DNA of 64,000 nt from Dryococelus australis (lineage: Eukaryota; Arthropoda; Insecta; Phasmatodea; Phasmatidae): contig CM056993.1 of the NCBI GenBank assembly GCA_029891345.1, positions 272,770,900 to 272,834,899 on the forward strand. Reading direction: 5' to 3'. The position numbers and the translations under genes are program-made. Every line of letters starts with the position of its first letter. Within the stretch, counting starts at the first letter, position 1. Shown one piece after another: positions 21,990 through 33,345 of the stretch. The notes under the pieces are model-generated. The model did no database searches. It was given only the letters and a program-made list of their open reading frames with translations, and was not told the DNA's origin.

Positions 21990-22560
21990 AATGGCGCCAG
22001 TACCCAGCTGAAGGCCATAACTGGTCTCAGTAACTTGAATTTGAAATAAATTTGTAAAATATTCGAAACATTAAAATTTGTGGCGTTCTAACATTCAAAA
22101 ACAAGTTAAATGTTAAAACAGAGGTTTAAAATTACTGTGTTAAAGTTTAAAGGTAAAAGTTACGTTATAATTTTAAAATGTCAAGAGTTAAAATTCCTCT
22201 GCCTCTACTCTTGAATCCTCAACCCGCCATCCTCTCCGGAGACAGAGGGGCCGACGGTTGTTGTCGTTTTCGAGAGGTGTCCGTCGTGTGTTTGATGTGT
22301 GTCGGTGTTGTGTTGGTGTCAGTGTAATGTTGTTTGTGTAGGTGTTGTATAGTGTAAGTGTTGTTTCTTCAGTCTATTTTTCTAGTGTATATCTGTATTT
22401 TTGATGTAGTGGCAGCGATATATTCCACCTGGGAAGGGGGGGGGGGAGAGTCGAGCTATATCACCCCCCCCCCCCCACGACAGAGAGCCGGACCACGCAT
22501 GGAGCTAGCGTCAGCGCGTAACAATACGAAATTGATTTATTAATGATTTTACTCAGAAAT
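21990..22560. other. Intergenic DNA with GTGTT-rich tract and G/C homopolymer pair
   Basis: 22,270-22,365 is rich in GTGTT and GTGTCGGT units. At 22,436-22,478 a run of ten G is followed, after about 16 bases, by a run of thirteen C, which could fold into a hairpin or quadruplex. No gene recognised. Confidence 0.6.
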
Positions 22561-22752
22561 TGATACCATACACTAATCGCGATGTAAACCGACTTACGTT
22601 TGACGCTAATGATGCTCGAAAATCAGCACAAAACGCCACGATATTGCAATGCGACACTGCCAATATCGTAAATTATGCTAAATACGTGAAAATGTTTTTT
22701 TTTCACACATAAAGTGATTGAGATCTTTATTTCACGAGACACCCACAGTAAG

Positions 22753-23179
22753 TATAGGTCTTTCGCGATAAGTTGAGTACTTAGAAAGCCCTGCTTAAGA
22801 TCTAATTGTTTGCACACTGTGTATTCTTCCGACATATGTTTAATTAAGACTGACATGCGCCTCATATCTTTATTTATGCACCGGTCAAGTTGAACTGTGA
22901 AATTATTAGAAAATTATAATGTTTTACAGATTTGCTAATTCTTACACTTACACGCATGAAAAATACGCAAAGCAAAAGAAATAATTTCACTATTCACAAA
23001 AGTTAAACTGTCATTTTTAATTCAACTTTAAGACATGGAACTACCTTCTCTCGGTTGTTACCAACATTATTTTGTGCTTGCCAGACAATGTGCCCATTAA
23101 AATTACATGTAGGTTTGGGACAGAGACATTTTTCATAGGTTGCTTTGAAAAACGCTGTATTAATCGTGAACATACTATA
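22753..23179 (+). mobile_element. MITE copy A
   Basis: Diverged copy of the MITE family whose ends carry GTTCACGATAAAGTGAGCAC. Left end TCGCGATAAGTTGAGTAC followed by the shared AAAGCCCTGCTTAAGAT. Right end CTTTGAAAAACGCTG then ATCGTGAACAT. Internal sequence (TGTGTATTCTTC, CGGTCA, GTGAAATTATTAGAAAA) aligns with copies D and F. About 427 bases. No coding capacity. Confidence 0.7.
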
Positions 23180-23259
23180 ATAGCAAAAGTAGTCTTTACT
23201 TATTGAAATGCATAATTCCCACACAGCCGTGGGTTGTGGAATCGCGAGACCCACTTTAC

Positions 23260-23362
23260 TTCGAAATGAGCTGTACATAATGCATGGTACGAATTTGATT
23301 TCAAGTTTTTCTGTTCAGTAGTCTTTTCCCAGAGCTGCCATTGATCATCACGTTTAGAAAAT
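23260..23362 (-). CDS. THAP-domain exon (partial gene, possibly decayed)
   Basis: The minus strand shows a good 3' splice site (CTTATTGTTCCATTTACAG) ending at 23,363, then 103 bases encoding FSKRDDQWQLWEKTTEQKNL and a short tail ending CTAHFE, then GTAAAG at the donor. The C-x2-H-F ending and the spacing from F-x-K...W match the second half of a THAP (C2CH) DNA-binding zinc finger. About 250 bases upstream a segment encoding GDIAFL ends in CTCAG/GTAAAA. Spliced to this exon it would keep the frame and the usual THAP order. The CxxC half was not found, and a stop lies just before GDIAFL. THAP genes include both host factors and P-type transposases. Confidence 0.45.
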
Positions 23363-23679
23363 CTGTAAATGGAACAATAAGTGAACAGGAATATACCAAG
23401 CATTCGGTTTTACATAAAATAAATAGAAAAAAGTTAGTGTTTTTTTGTCAAACTGTACAAAAATGTAGCCGATTTGAATTTAAATGACCGATGTGACGGA
23501 AAACGTGCTATGCAGGCCGTTTATACACACCAGAAAGCAAAATTATAGTAACAACTGTTGACTGTATACTTGCTACAAGGCTACATTATAAACTAAGTAA
23601 TTTTAAGTTTTTACCTGAGGAAAGCAATATCACCTTCTGTAATTTAAAAGAATTTTTCAGCCGTACGTGCTGCAGGAAA

Positions 23680-24850
23680 AGACCATTGTAGTCAAGACTC
23701 AAGGACCAAGGGGCTGTGTTTGAAATATGTTGTCCTCCTCTCCGTTTTCATCCATATTCTCCTCCCGTTCATCTTACCTAGGTTTACGCCATTTATCCGT
23801 ACATCGCCATAAGGCAATGCTGCGTACTACGGTCTCTGTTGTCAGACCTTGATTATCTCGAATATTTTCTGCCCTCAGGATTCATGGTACACGGTTCTTA
23901 GAGAAAATATAAAAACATTTACTGAAGGTTTGTTTATGTCGTGTACAGACAAGTACCAGAGCTTCTTAATTTTTCTCTCCATTTTTTGTGTCATTCGTTT
24001 TACTTTCGATGACCGCATGGTTACAGTTATAATGTATTACTCTATGGAAATCTGTATGAAGTGTTATGTATAGTGTTGTAATCTGTGTGACGATCAGCTG
24101 AGCGAAGTTGGAAGAGCTGTACAGGCGGTTTTTAGTTCAACGGTAGTATAGAATTGTAATTGTTATCATTGATACGTTATGAGTTTTAAATTTCAATCGG
24201 CAAGTGATTTTTTTATGAGTGTGCATTCATATTGTTTATGAATGCTGACGTTATAACAATTTCTTACGTAGGTATGCGTGTTAAGAGTGAAATGTCCTAG
24301 GAGATATTCTGAGGAACAAGTAATTTATAAACGGTAACTAAACGTAGGCTCGTTTTTTTCGTGCGATGCGATTTCGATCGCGGTAGTTTTGTGCCGTAGT
24401 AATTACCTACAGGTGTATGTGTGACATTAGAATAATTTGTGTAATGATTAGTGTGTGACTGTAAACATGGTTTGCAAGCATATTATTAGGATCAGAATTG
24501 ATGGAGTACATCTAAGCTTTTTTATACATTAGCGCTGTGTGGTATTCCCAGGAAAAGTGGCCATCAAACTTGATGGTTTTTCTGATATCGCAATAAAACC
24601 TTATCTCTTTGCCACAGGACTGAAGATGGAAAACTTTACAACCGACAGAACAGTGAGTGTTATATTTCCATTTACACATCGTATCCACTTCGCGAGACTG
24701 GAATAAACTACCATCAGAGGTTGGGAACTCGGCAACGCTCTTGTCATTTAGGAGCAGGGTCGGTAAACACATAATCAAAAGTTGCCCATAATTCCAAAGA
24801 CGCAGCTAACTTTATACTTGTACGCACATTATCGTATGTTAGACATTTTA
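23680..24850. other. Intergenic DNA without recognised features
   Basis: Several short frames (for example 24,512-24,778 minus, with eight cysteines) have no recognisable domain. No element ends seen. Confidence 0.4.
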
Positions 24851-27147
24851 GTTATAGGCCGTTCACGATAAAGTGAGCACTTTTGAAAGCCCTGCTATAA
24901 TTCTACTTTCTTGCCCATTATGTATCCTTCCACGACATGTAAACAAACATTGCCATGTGACTGCCATGTGATTGCCACATGTTAATAAACTCAATGTTTA
25001 CATTATAGGACTGCTAAATAAATGTAACACGTATATTATATATAAAATATGTAACATATATGATGTATATAACAGATGATATATAATGTATATACATGCA
25101 TATATATGTACATATATCATGTAAAATATACAATATATATAAAATACATAACATATACAATTGTTTGAGTCATCTTACATATCCGATAGACAAAAACTTT
25201 ACCCAACAAACAATTAAAACATAAACGTCCTAGCAATGAAGTCATGGAAACTGTTAAAAAGTAAGCATTAAACTTTGGTGGTGAACAAAGACCAACACGA
25301 CACGTTAAAAAAGGACACACATTCGTTAAGCTGAAAAAAATTCGGAAGGGCAGCCAAATCCAGATTTTGAAATAGATTAGCACTACTGAACATTCAAGGT
25401 ACAACACCACTTGTCACACAAATTACCAAACATTTAAAAACTGCACCGCAAACTTAACGTTTCCCACGACTCACCGTTTTCAAAGTGCCCCATCGCTCTG
25501 TAGCGTGGCAAGTAAAACGTCAGCTCTAAAACATGGTAGCTGTGTTTGGCCCCAACTGACTGAAGTTAGGTACAACTAAGTCATCAGGAAAAAACATACA
25601 TCCTGCAGGCATAAGGTAGCGGCTTAACGTGGCAGATGTCTGAAGTGTATAAGGTAGACAGAGCGAGGCCGTGCAAGGACTTAAATGAAAAATGACACAT
25701 CAAGAAATAATGACGCCCGAGGGGGAAAGGGGAAGACAGGGAGGCAAGGAATGACGAGGGGATCTGAGCCAAGCAAAGAGTACACCACTGTACAGAAGTA
25801 GATGGTGCTAATAAACTTAACGTGACGGCGCAAACGTGGCAGAATATTAGAAAAGAATAAATATATATAAAAGATAAATATATAAAATATGAGCACCCAC
25901 ACAGACCTCAAGAAACCAATTTTACAGGTAAAGTGCATGGACTATCATCATTGTTGTGGTTCCTTCATTGCAATGACTGCAGCAAAACTGAAAACTTAAA
26001 TAAGGAAAGTATTTAAAGAAAATTATTATACTTACAAAAATGGTTCATGCGTGCATACACAAAGCTGAAATAAATGTCTTATTATTAAAGTAAAACTAAT
26101 ACATATCCACAAATGACAGCAAAATGATCATGTAAAGGACAAATTATAAAAGTAATACTTACAGGCAAGTTACTATGCACAGCGATAAGCACTTGGTTTA
26201 ACTTTCCTTGTCACTATAGCTGTGCGTCAATAAACAGCCAATCAGAAGCCCAGACACTTACACTATGTTATCAACAGAAAAACTTATTTACAAATCAAGA
26301 AAGTGTGTATTTTGACCTCATTCCTCGGGAAGATATTTTCTTTTGTTTATTTATGGATAGTCACAACCACGGAAGTTTTGTAACGCTTTTAGGTAATGTT
26401 TTAGGTAAAAATTGAAATGTAAATAATTTACCATTAAAAAAATGTCTCAGATCAATTGAAAATATTTATTTTTGAAAAAAACCCACTACCAACTATATGT
26501 ACATGAGCTAATATTATTATCATTATATCAGTTGTAGCCAGGCTGCTGTGCTTTTGTGTTTTGTATGTGCTTATCGCTATAACTGTGAATGTGTTTGGTA
26601 TGTCAATTGTAGCCCAGCCCTTATTGAAAGCTAGCTCATACAGCTTCTTTAGAAATACTTAATTTAACACATACACTGCGTAATGTAATCTAACCTTTAC
26701 AAAACATGCACTCGCAAGTAAACATGAGCTATGGGAGTCTGGGGTGCTGACTATGACATGTAATTTGCAGTTACATTAAATTTCAATAGCTACAATATTT
26801 TTGCGGCCAAAGTGGCAGATATTACAAACAATTATGCCTACTCAATAACGCATACTATCTTTGTTAGCATTTCTCAAAAGGTAGCAAGTTGTCTTGTTGA
26901 ACATCCATTTCTAAATTTAAACATGGAATTGTTCTATAGGCCTAACTGTTGACAATTATTCGTAAATACTTTCTAATTCTTATTACTGCAAGCAAAACAA
27001 AACAAAGCAAAACCAGCTTCAAGATTTTATAGTTTATATGTTGGAACACTTTTGGTGTAACATCAAACTGCTACGTTTATGTTATGTTAACAATAGTAAC
27101 ACTTAACACTGTAACTTGGTATGAATAACTACACGAACACAAGTTTG

Positions 27148-27425
27148 AGGTTAGGCCTACATTTCAAAATAACATTGATTTCAAAACGTGTCAAATTAAT
27201 GTATAATTATTGACAGGCACAATTGCACTTGTTATCAAGGCAGTTTTAAGAAATGTTATATGGCTGGGCGTAAATAGATACGTACAGAGGTTAGACCCAC
27301 ATTACAAAACTACACAGTGATATAAAAAAGTGTAAAATTAACGTATAGTTATTGACTGCCAAATTTGCACTTGTTATAATGACAGATTTGAAATAAAGGT
27401 TAAACAGATGAGCGTAGGTAGATAG
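27148..27425. repeat. 139-bp direct duplication
   Basis: Starts GAGGTTAG at 27,148 and again at 27,287. The two halves share TTATTGAC, GCACTTGTTAT and GGGCGTAAATAGAT/GAGCGTAGGTAGAT-type words in the same order with considerable divergence. Confidence 0.65.
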
Positions 27426-27567
27426 GTACAGATAACTTTTAACATTATTTGTAAAACTTAGGATATAATATGTACTTCGCAAACTCACATGAATATATTA
27501 ATGTTGCATTTCTGCTGTCGTCCATTTATTTTATCATTGTTATTTAACTTTCCGTTTATAATATCAC

Positions 27568-27568
<1 letters not shown>

Positions 27569-27630
<62 letters not shown>
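27569..27630. repeat. Poly(T) tract of about 62 bases
   Basis: Uninterrupted T run. It could be the tail of a minus-strand retroposon or an assembly-sensitive homopolymer. The flanks (ATCACG on the left, ACTGGGGATAAG on the right) were not matched to a known SINE here. Confidence 0.9.
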
Positions 27631-27633
<3 letters not shown>

Positions 27634-28757
27634 GGGGATAAGCGGCGAAAACACGTCGTAAAAACACATTTACATTTACCTCCGGACAGTTGCAGTTGAA
27701 ATTTTCATTTCTGCAACTGCTTCGTTCACCTTGCACGACTTCATATCTCCTCAACGAATTAAAGAATAAATACTTTCGGCAATATTTATAATGTCCTCCT
27801 GATGCTGAATATTTGTACGTACTTTGCTGGAACTCATAACTTTACACAAAATCACTAAAACACAATTAAACACTAAACGACCTATAATAAAACAATGCTG
27901 ATTGCAGATAAGCTAAAAAATAAATGAGAAATATTAAAACACAACAATTTCCAGTTTCCAAATTTGTAGTTTGTCTCACAAGCAAAGCCAAGCAACAAGC
28001 ATGAAGGAACCACAACAACGGACCGTTGGGTTTTGACCGTTGCGACGATCACGTGACACAATATAATTAAGAGTTACAGTAAATACATTATCTTTACGCC
28101 AATAATTACTTTGAAGTGTATAAAATAAACTTCAAACAGCTTAAGTAGCCATAAATTTAAACATTACACTTGCAATACCGCGTTATTTCGTAGAACTACT
28201 TTTCACATTTCACTGCCAACATAACTGGGTGTGTTCATCCCCAGCCTATGTGGTGACACACATGGTTGCGGGCGGTGGTTTTTTTTCAAAGGTTGATTTC
28301 TAGAGTGCTCACTTTAACGTGAACGGCCTTTAACTGTTTTTATTTACACATAATTTATTTTTATTCGCATATTCATTCACTATTTTGTTAGTAGTTTACC
28401 AAAATGTATTATTATTATTTTGCATTTTCCAGTTTATCAAATACTTTTAGACCAGTTTCTGTTCATAACTTAGGATTAAGTTCGTAGGTTAAGCATATTA
28501 AGCGTCATGTTTACTCTTGTTTAAAATGGTTAAGTGTGAGAGAAGGCGTACCAACGCATTGAATACACCATTAAAAAAAAAGCGATGATAAAAAAATAAA
28601 CATTTTTAAACTGAAATAAAATATAAAATTTGTTTAAAAAAAAAGATTTTATTTGATTAAATTTAATATTGTTTAATAAAAATATGGCGAGACAGTGTCC
28701 TCTTCCCATGCCACGAATCGGAAATCTAGATTCGCATTTGCACAGTGGGAAAATTGA

Positions 28758-28793
28758 CCCCCCCCCCCCCCAATTTCCCCCCCCCCCCCCCCC
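28758..28793. repeat. Two poly(C) runs (14 and 17)
   Basis: CAATTT separates the two runs. Homopolymers of this kind recur in the window (for example 31,028-31,042, 43,456-43,468 and 54,693-54,712) and may vary in length between assemblies. Confidence 0.85.
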
Positions 28794-28889
28794 GCCACAA
28801 TTTACTCCCGTAAGTCAAGACGCGCTCGTGCATTGAGAGAAGCAGGATTTACAAAGTTTCGTGGGCAAAGATCCATGTGAAATATTTAC

Positions 28890-29467
28890 GTTTCGTGATC
28901 TCTGACGGGAAGTTGTTTACTTACCCAGAGAAGTTAAGGCCCTGTAGTTTATTTCCCTGTTCCTAAAAATGCGTTAAGAGTCAGGAGATTTTTTTTAGGA
29001 ATTGTAAGGTTTTGTTCCATGTTTATACTGGTGCTGTTAGAAATAGCTGCGCCGCTAAAATGCTCTCAAAAGGAAGGGCGTGGAATTTGAGTTGGGCGAA
29101 GCCGAAGAAACGGTATTGGTGACTCTTAAAGACCGCCTGGCTTTTCCACTTCCGGATTTATTTTACATTGCAAGCAGGTGCGAGTTTTTTAGTTGCTGAT
29201 CCAGAAGAGTCAGTGTATGTTAGTCCGTATCGCTTATGCTAATAAGTTGCTGATGCCAGCTGGCAAAAATATTCAGCTAACAAGAAGGAAGTTTTGGTGG
29301 CCATGCATGGTATGGAAATATTTGCTGATTATCCCGATTATAAGAAATTTAGTCTTGATACAGACAACCAAGCCCTTAGCTGGATTCTTGCTAGCCAGAA
29401 GCCCACTGATATATTGACTTGTTTGTTGGGCTCGCCAGTTTTAAATTTATTGTACAGCATATAAAAG
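28890..29467 (+). pseudogene. Ty3/gypsy pol remnant: RT end and RNase H
   Basis: Readable pieces are NALKRKGVEFELGEAEETVL followed by TLKDRL (about 29,055-29,135), NKLLMPAGKNIQL (about 29,240) and, in another frame, VAMHGMEIFADYPDYKKFSL followed by DTDNQALSWILASQKPT (about 29,299-29,410). The last is the RNase H domain of gypsy-like elements with its TDNQAL landmark. Frame changes break it, and MITE copy C interrupts the gene immediately afterwards. Not the same family as the LTR element at 4,749. Confidence 0.75.
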
Positions 29468-29887
29468 TAAAGGTTGTTCACGATAAAGTGAGCACTTTTG
29501 AAATCAACCTTACAAAAAAGTCACTGCCCATGCCTGTATATACTTCAACTGAGTGACATGCGCCCGGTAAAATTGGTAACGATAGATGAAAAGTATTTCC
29601 ATATGTTAACGTCTAATAAAAAGTGTTATATAACCATTTGTGATGATTTAAATTATTTATTTCGCTTTCTGTTTTTTTTTTAAATGAATTAATATGTAAA
29701 AATTAGCAGATTTATAAAAAATTTACTTTTATAATAATTTAACAGTTTCACTTGACCGACACATGATTAAAGTGATGAGACCCATGGCAATGTTGACTCT
29801 TCTTAGGGGGAAGAATACACAAAGTGCAAACAAGTAGATCCTAAGCTGGTCTTTCCAAAGTGCTCATTTTACTGTGAACAGCCTATA
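29468..29887 (-). mobile_element. MITE copy C (420 bp), inserted in the gypsy pol remnant
   Basis: Ends: TAAAGGTTGTTCACGATAAA at the left and a matching inverted end finishing CTGTGAACAGCCTATA. Its interior runs in the opposite direction to copies A, D and F (it starts with the segment CACTTTTGAAATCAACCTT that lies at the right end of D and F). It falls between RNase H and integrase of the same remnant, so it arrived after that retrotransposon. Confidence 0.85.
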
Positions 29888-31080
29888 GTGGAAAATTGTG
29901 TTAGCAGACTTCTTGTCGCATATATTTTATCTGGATGAAGTCCGGGAAGTAGTGAGGAAGCTTGTATGCGGGAAGAATAAGCTAAAGCGCCAGTACTGGC
30001 TCCAGATAGCAAATTATCGGAAGAACCTGGGTTTTCCAGAGTTTGCCGAGTGTGATCAGATTCGGTAACAAATTTCGAGTGGCTCCTCCCCATATGAGGT
30101 TAGGAAGGGTATGTTGGGGTATGTTATCCTACAAGGGAAGGTCAGGGTTTTTCCCCCACATTCTTTGAAAAGGATTTTTTAATACTACAATACCTATTTC
30201 GGGCGTCATCTGGGGAAATATTTAACCTGTATTCGAATTCAGGGAAGATGATGTTGAGAAAGGATATTCAATCATGAGTGGATAGCACATTGTCAGGAAT
30301 GCCAGAAGGAAAACCTAAGGAAATTTAAGCCCGCAGGGACATATTCCGTATCTCTTGCTAAGTATCCAAGGGAAAGAGTTTACCTTGACATATTTGGACC
30401 ACTGCCTAGAATAAAGGCGGATTGAATGTGATTTTGGTTATCGCGGACGTAAATTTGTATTTCTGTTTCCACGGAGGTCCACCAAAATCCACGAAATTTG
30501 TAATATCCTGCACCAGCGAGTATTTTGAGTGTTTGAATCGCCTCTATATGCACTACTGGTAATGCCTCCAATATGGGTTAATCGCTCAACAAAAAGAAGG
30601 TCCCCTCGGAATTCTTTGTGGTTAGAAGTGTATTAGATCCCCTCATAAATGCACAGGGTTTCTCTTCTTTCTCTTGGGTTATTATATATTTGAAGAGGAT
30701 AAATTATATTTGACGTGAAGCTGCTGTGAATTTGTATTCGTATCATAAGAGATTAGCTGGCAGATATAATAAATGTGGCGGACAGATTCATTTCAAGGTA
30801 AGATATGATATCTGGTTTCAATCTCATTATTTTTGCTCGACGGTCGACAACTTGATTGCCAAACTCGCATCAGGGATGAGATTGCCAGGAAGTTCGTGCA
30901 ATAGCCAGCCGTAGAGTGCCGACTCCTCCCGAAACAGATGGAAGAGGACAGTGACGTCAGTTCAGATCCGCTGTCAATCATTCCCTGCCCGCCTGGCGAC
31001 ATAGCGGGGGGCCAGGACCACGTGAGTCCCCCCCCCCCCCCCAACCCAAACACCGCCGCGTTCTATGTGTTGAGACTAGT
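29888..31080 (+). pseudogene. Ty3/gypsy pol remnant: integrase
   Basis: Continues the remnant interrupted by MITE C. Visible are GTYSVSLAKYPRERVYLDIF followed by GPLPR (about 30,335-30,410), VILVIADVNL and FVFLFPRRSTKSTKFV (about 30,450-30,500), and RYNKCGGQIHFKV (about 30,763-30,800). These are the core and C-terminal parts of an LTR-retrotransposon integrase with the first catalytic aspartate in YLDIFG. Numerous stops. A fifteen-C run at 31,028-31,042 follows the end of the frame. Confidence 0.7.
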
Positions 31081-31155
31081 CGCACACTAAAATATGGAGG
31101 GTCTTATATGGTTAGGAACGTACTGTCTTATCAGAACTGTTGGGTAATTTGAGAT

Positions 31156-31537
31156 TATAAGCTGTTCACGACAAAACGAACACTTAAAAGCCCTGCTTAA
31201 GATATACTTGTATCCATGGGCCTCATCGCTTTATTCATACGTCGGTAAATTGAAACCGTGAAATTACTAGAAAAGTATAAATGTTATGAATTTGCTGAAT
31301 TTTACACACTGGTGCATTAAAGAAACAAAAAGCTAAATAAATAATTTAAATTATCACAAATGGTTACCTGACACTTTTTATCCGACATTAAGATATGGAA
31401 CTACTTTCCATCTACCGTTACCAACTTTACCGAGCGCATGTCACTCTATGTGCCCGTTGAAGTATATGCAGGCATGGACAGTGATTTTTTTCTATGGTTG
31501 ATTTCAAAAGTGCTCACTTTATCGTGAACAGCCTTTA
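31156..31537 (+). mobile_element. MITE copy D (382 bp)
   Basis: Left end TATAAGCTGTTCACGACAAA, right end GTGCTCACTTTATCGTGAAC followed by AGCCTTTA. Shares AAAGCCCTGCTTAAGAT, CGTCGGTAAATTGAA, GTGAAATTACTAGAAAA and TTACCGAGCGCATGTCACT-type words with copy F. Confidence 0.9.
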
Positions 31538-31653
31538 CATGGCTTGCTTTGAATTTGACTTCGCCTAGCATGCATGTTTACTCTCCACATACTCTGCAAC
31601 ACCTCACTTCACTGGTGAGCATCTTCGATGACTAATACAACTTATCATGCTCA

Positions 31654-31920
31654 TCACTCTTGAGATCTTGATTTGATATATTCTGGACAGTTAATGCAAA
31701 TGGTGTCTTTCAGACTACGGCCTAAATTTTCAAGATCCCTACGATGATGCACCTTGAATAATAATACTTTTATTTTATCGTCCGTAAGTAGCAAAGCTAA
31801 TTTTTCACTCTTATTCATATGGTCCCGTGCTAATTTGTATCCTCTCCAAATGTCCAACAGCCATTTCAAATACAATAAAATATCACGTGAATGAAAATTT
31901 TCAGTTAACAGATTAAGTAT
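31654..31920 (-). CDS. Unrecognised open stretch
   Basis: About 88 codons open on the minus strand to a stop at 31,654; contains YLKWLLDIWRGYKLARDHMN and a CINCPEYI segment near the end. The composition looks like soluble protein, but no domain was recognised and no splice or promoter signal decides a start. Confidence 0.25.
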   Translation of the reverse strand: MLNLLTENFHSRDILLYLKWLLDIWRGYKLARDHMNKSEKLALLLTDDKIKVLLFKVHHRRDLENLGRSLKDTICINCPEYIKSRSQE

Positions 31921-32772
31921 GCCGATGATAACGTACTACGACTATTATAACCAATCCTTACACTAACATCTTATTTTTCTGACATATGACCATTTATTTC
32001 GTAATACACAATGAAGATGTTTGTTTTCGAACATTCACACACGAAGTTATACCAATGATAACGATGAGTGACAATACTTTCACGCAAAATGGCGTCGTAT
32101 ACTACACATGGCGTATTATCCTTCCTAAAATGTACTAACTATGCAAACAATGGGCACAAAATGACGTCTCAAGCGACACACAGTGTATTATTTTCATGAC
32201 AAATGGACGATGACTAGGCAAAACGTTCTTCCCACGATATTGGGCAACTAACTGTCAATGACTAGGCACGTCTTAAAATGCGCAAGTTAACTCCAGTCAT
32301 ATAAGTGCGTATCCGGGCCGAAGGACCCGATGTTTGAATCTTCACGCCTCATCACTTGTAAATCCGGAAGACCAGTAATGAAGCAGTCGTTACTCGAGTG
32401 GCCGACAATGTGAACCTTGGTACATTTAGACAACATACTCTTAACTCTACACGAAAACGAAAAACGCTGCACAAATGCATGCGTGCGCCATTTTTAATCC
32501 TTTTGTTGTTCATTCACGCAACTCACAGTGCCAACTTTACAAAGTCAAAATCTGAAGCAGTTTTTGTCCACGATTATTGTATATAATATATTTAATATTT
32601 TATTTAAATAGTACATGTTTTTTTTAAGGGTTGATTTGCTGAGATAAAGTATGTTATTTCATTTATTTGTGTTTTGTCGTTATTCCACTTAAATTAAACA
32701 TGCCTACACAGGTTCATATGTACGTACCCACGTACATGCAAGAAACATACCTACACACATACACGTTCATAT
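31921..32772. other. Intergenic DNA without recognised features
   Basis: No coding stretch of note. A CATACATG/CGTACATG-type repeat lies at 32,700-32,765 next to the solo LTR. Confidence 0.4.
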
Positions 32773-33341
32773 TGGTGTGGTCACCAGTAGCCAGGACTGG
32801 CAGGCGACGCGCAGGAGCGCAGGATGTTGTGGCCTCGTCGAGCCTGCCCAGCTGTTTAGAATACACCCCCGCCAGGGAAGGTATTGAGGCTGGGCGCGGC
32901 CCTGTATAAGTCTGGGGCGATGGAGGTCGCGGCCATCTTGAACCCAGACGACTGCAGGACGACTCCCGGAGAGGACCACAAAGGCAGTGGTCCCGCTTCG
33001 ACTCCAGCCGCTGCCACGGCCTAGGAAGTCTGTACGTTGGCGACGACGAGAATAGCCAGGGTAATTATGACTCCAGTAGGGCGCCCTAGGTCGCGATGCG
33101 TTAGGGGTACTCGTGGAACCCTTCACACTCCCTCTGAGTCAACGAGCACATTATTGGTATTAATTATAATAGTACAGTCAAAGATCTTGTTGCAAATACT
33201 TGATAACTGTAGAGTAAAGATTGTATAGTTGCTGTGAGTGTAATAAACGTTGTATTTTATATATCGAGTGCTTTATCCATCTAGTTACGAGTATCCTCCT
33301 TCCTTGGGTGGCCTGATTCATCCTCAGGACAGGTCACAGCA
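32773..33341 (+). repeat. Solo LTR, 569 bp
   Basis: Starts TGGTGTGGTCACC and ends GGTCACAGCA, with a 4-bp duplication ATAT on each side (32,769-32,772 and 33,342-33,345). Inside are a TATA-like CTGTATAAG (about 32,901), a GC-rich transcribed-leader-like part and an AATAAA signal at 33,241. No internal region or second LTR is present, so it is a recombination product. It does not resemble the LTR family at 4,749. Confidence 0.7.
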
Positions 33342-33345
33342 ATAT

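Larger units (their letters stand above)
25951..28018. mobile_element. Nested insertion bounded by an 18-bp perfect inverted repeat
   Basis: TTGTTGTGGTTCCTTCAT at 25,951-25,968 is exactly inverted at 28,001-28,018, and the match continues loosely inward. The 2.07-kb interval contains a further inverted pair around GCGATAAGCAC (26,190 and 26,563), a 139-bp tandem duplication and a long T run. No transposase frame. The target duplication is not clear. Confidence 0.45.
24853..28332 (+). mobile_element. MITE-family copy B, 3.5 kb, enlarged by nested insertions
   Basis: Both ends are good: TATAGGCCGTTCACGATAAA at the left and, read inward from the right, a near-identical TAAAGGCCGTTCACGTTAAA. AAAGCCCTGCT follows the left end as in other copies. 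Its length is eight times the usual 0.4 kb. Part of the excess is a segment bounded by an 18-bp inverted repeat (25,951-28,018). No transposase was recognised, so this is either a MITE with insertions or a long, gutted relative. The terminal TA suggests a Tc1/mariner-like TA target; that is inference. Confidence 0.55.

Noticed and set aside
23003-23278. 91-codon minus-strand frame
   Set aside because: Mostly inside MITE copy A and overlaps the end of the THAP-like exon; no domain of its own.
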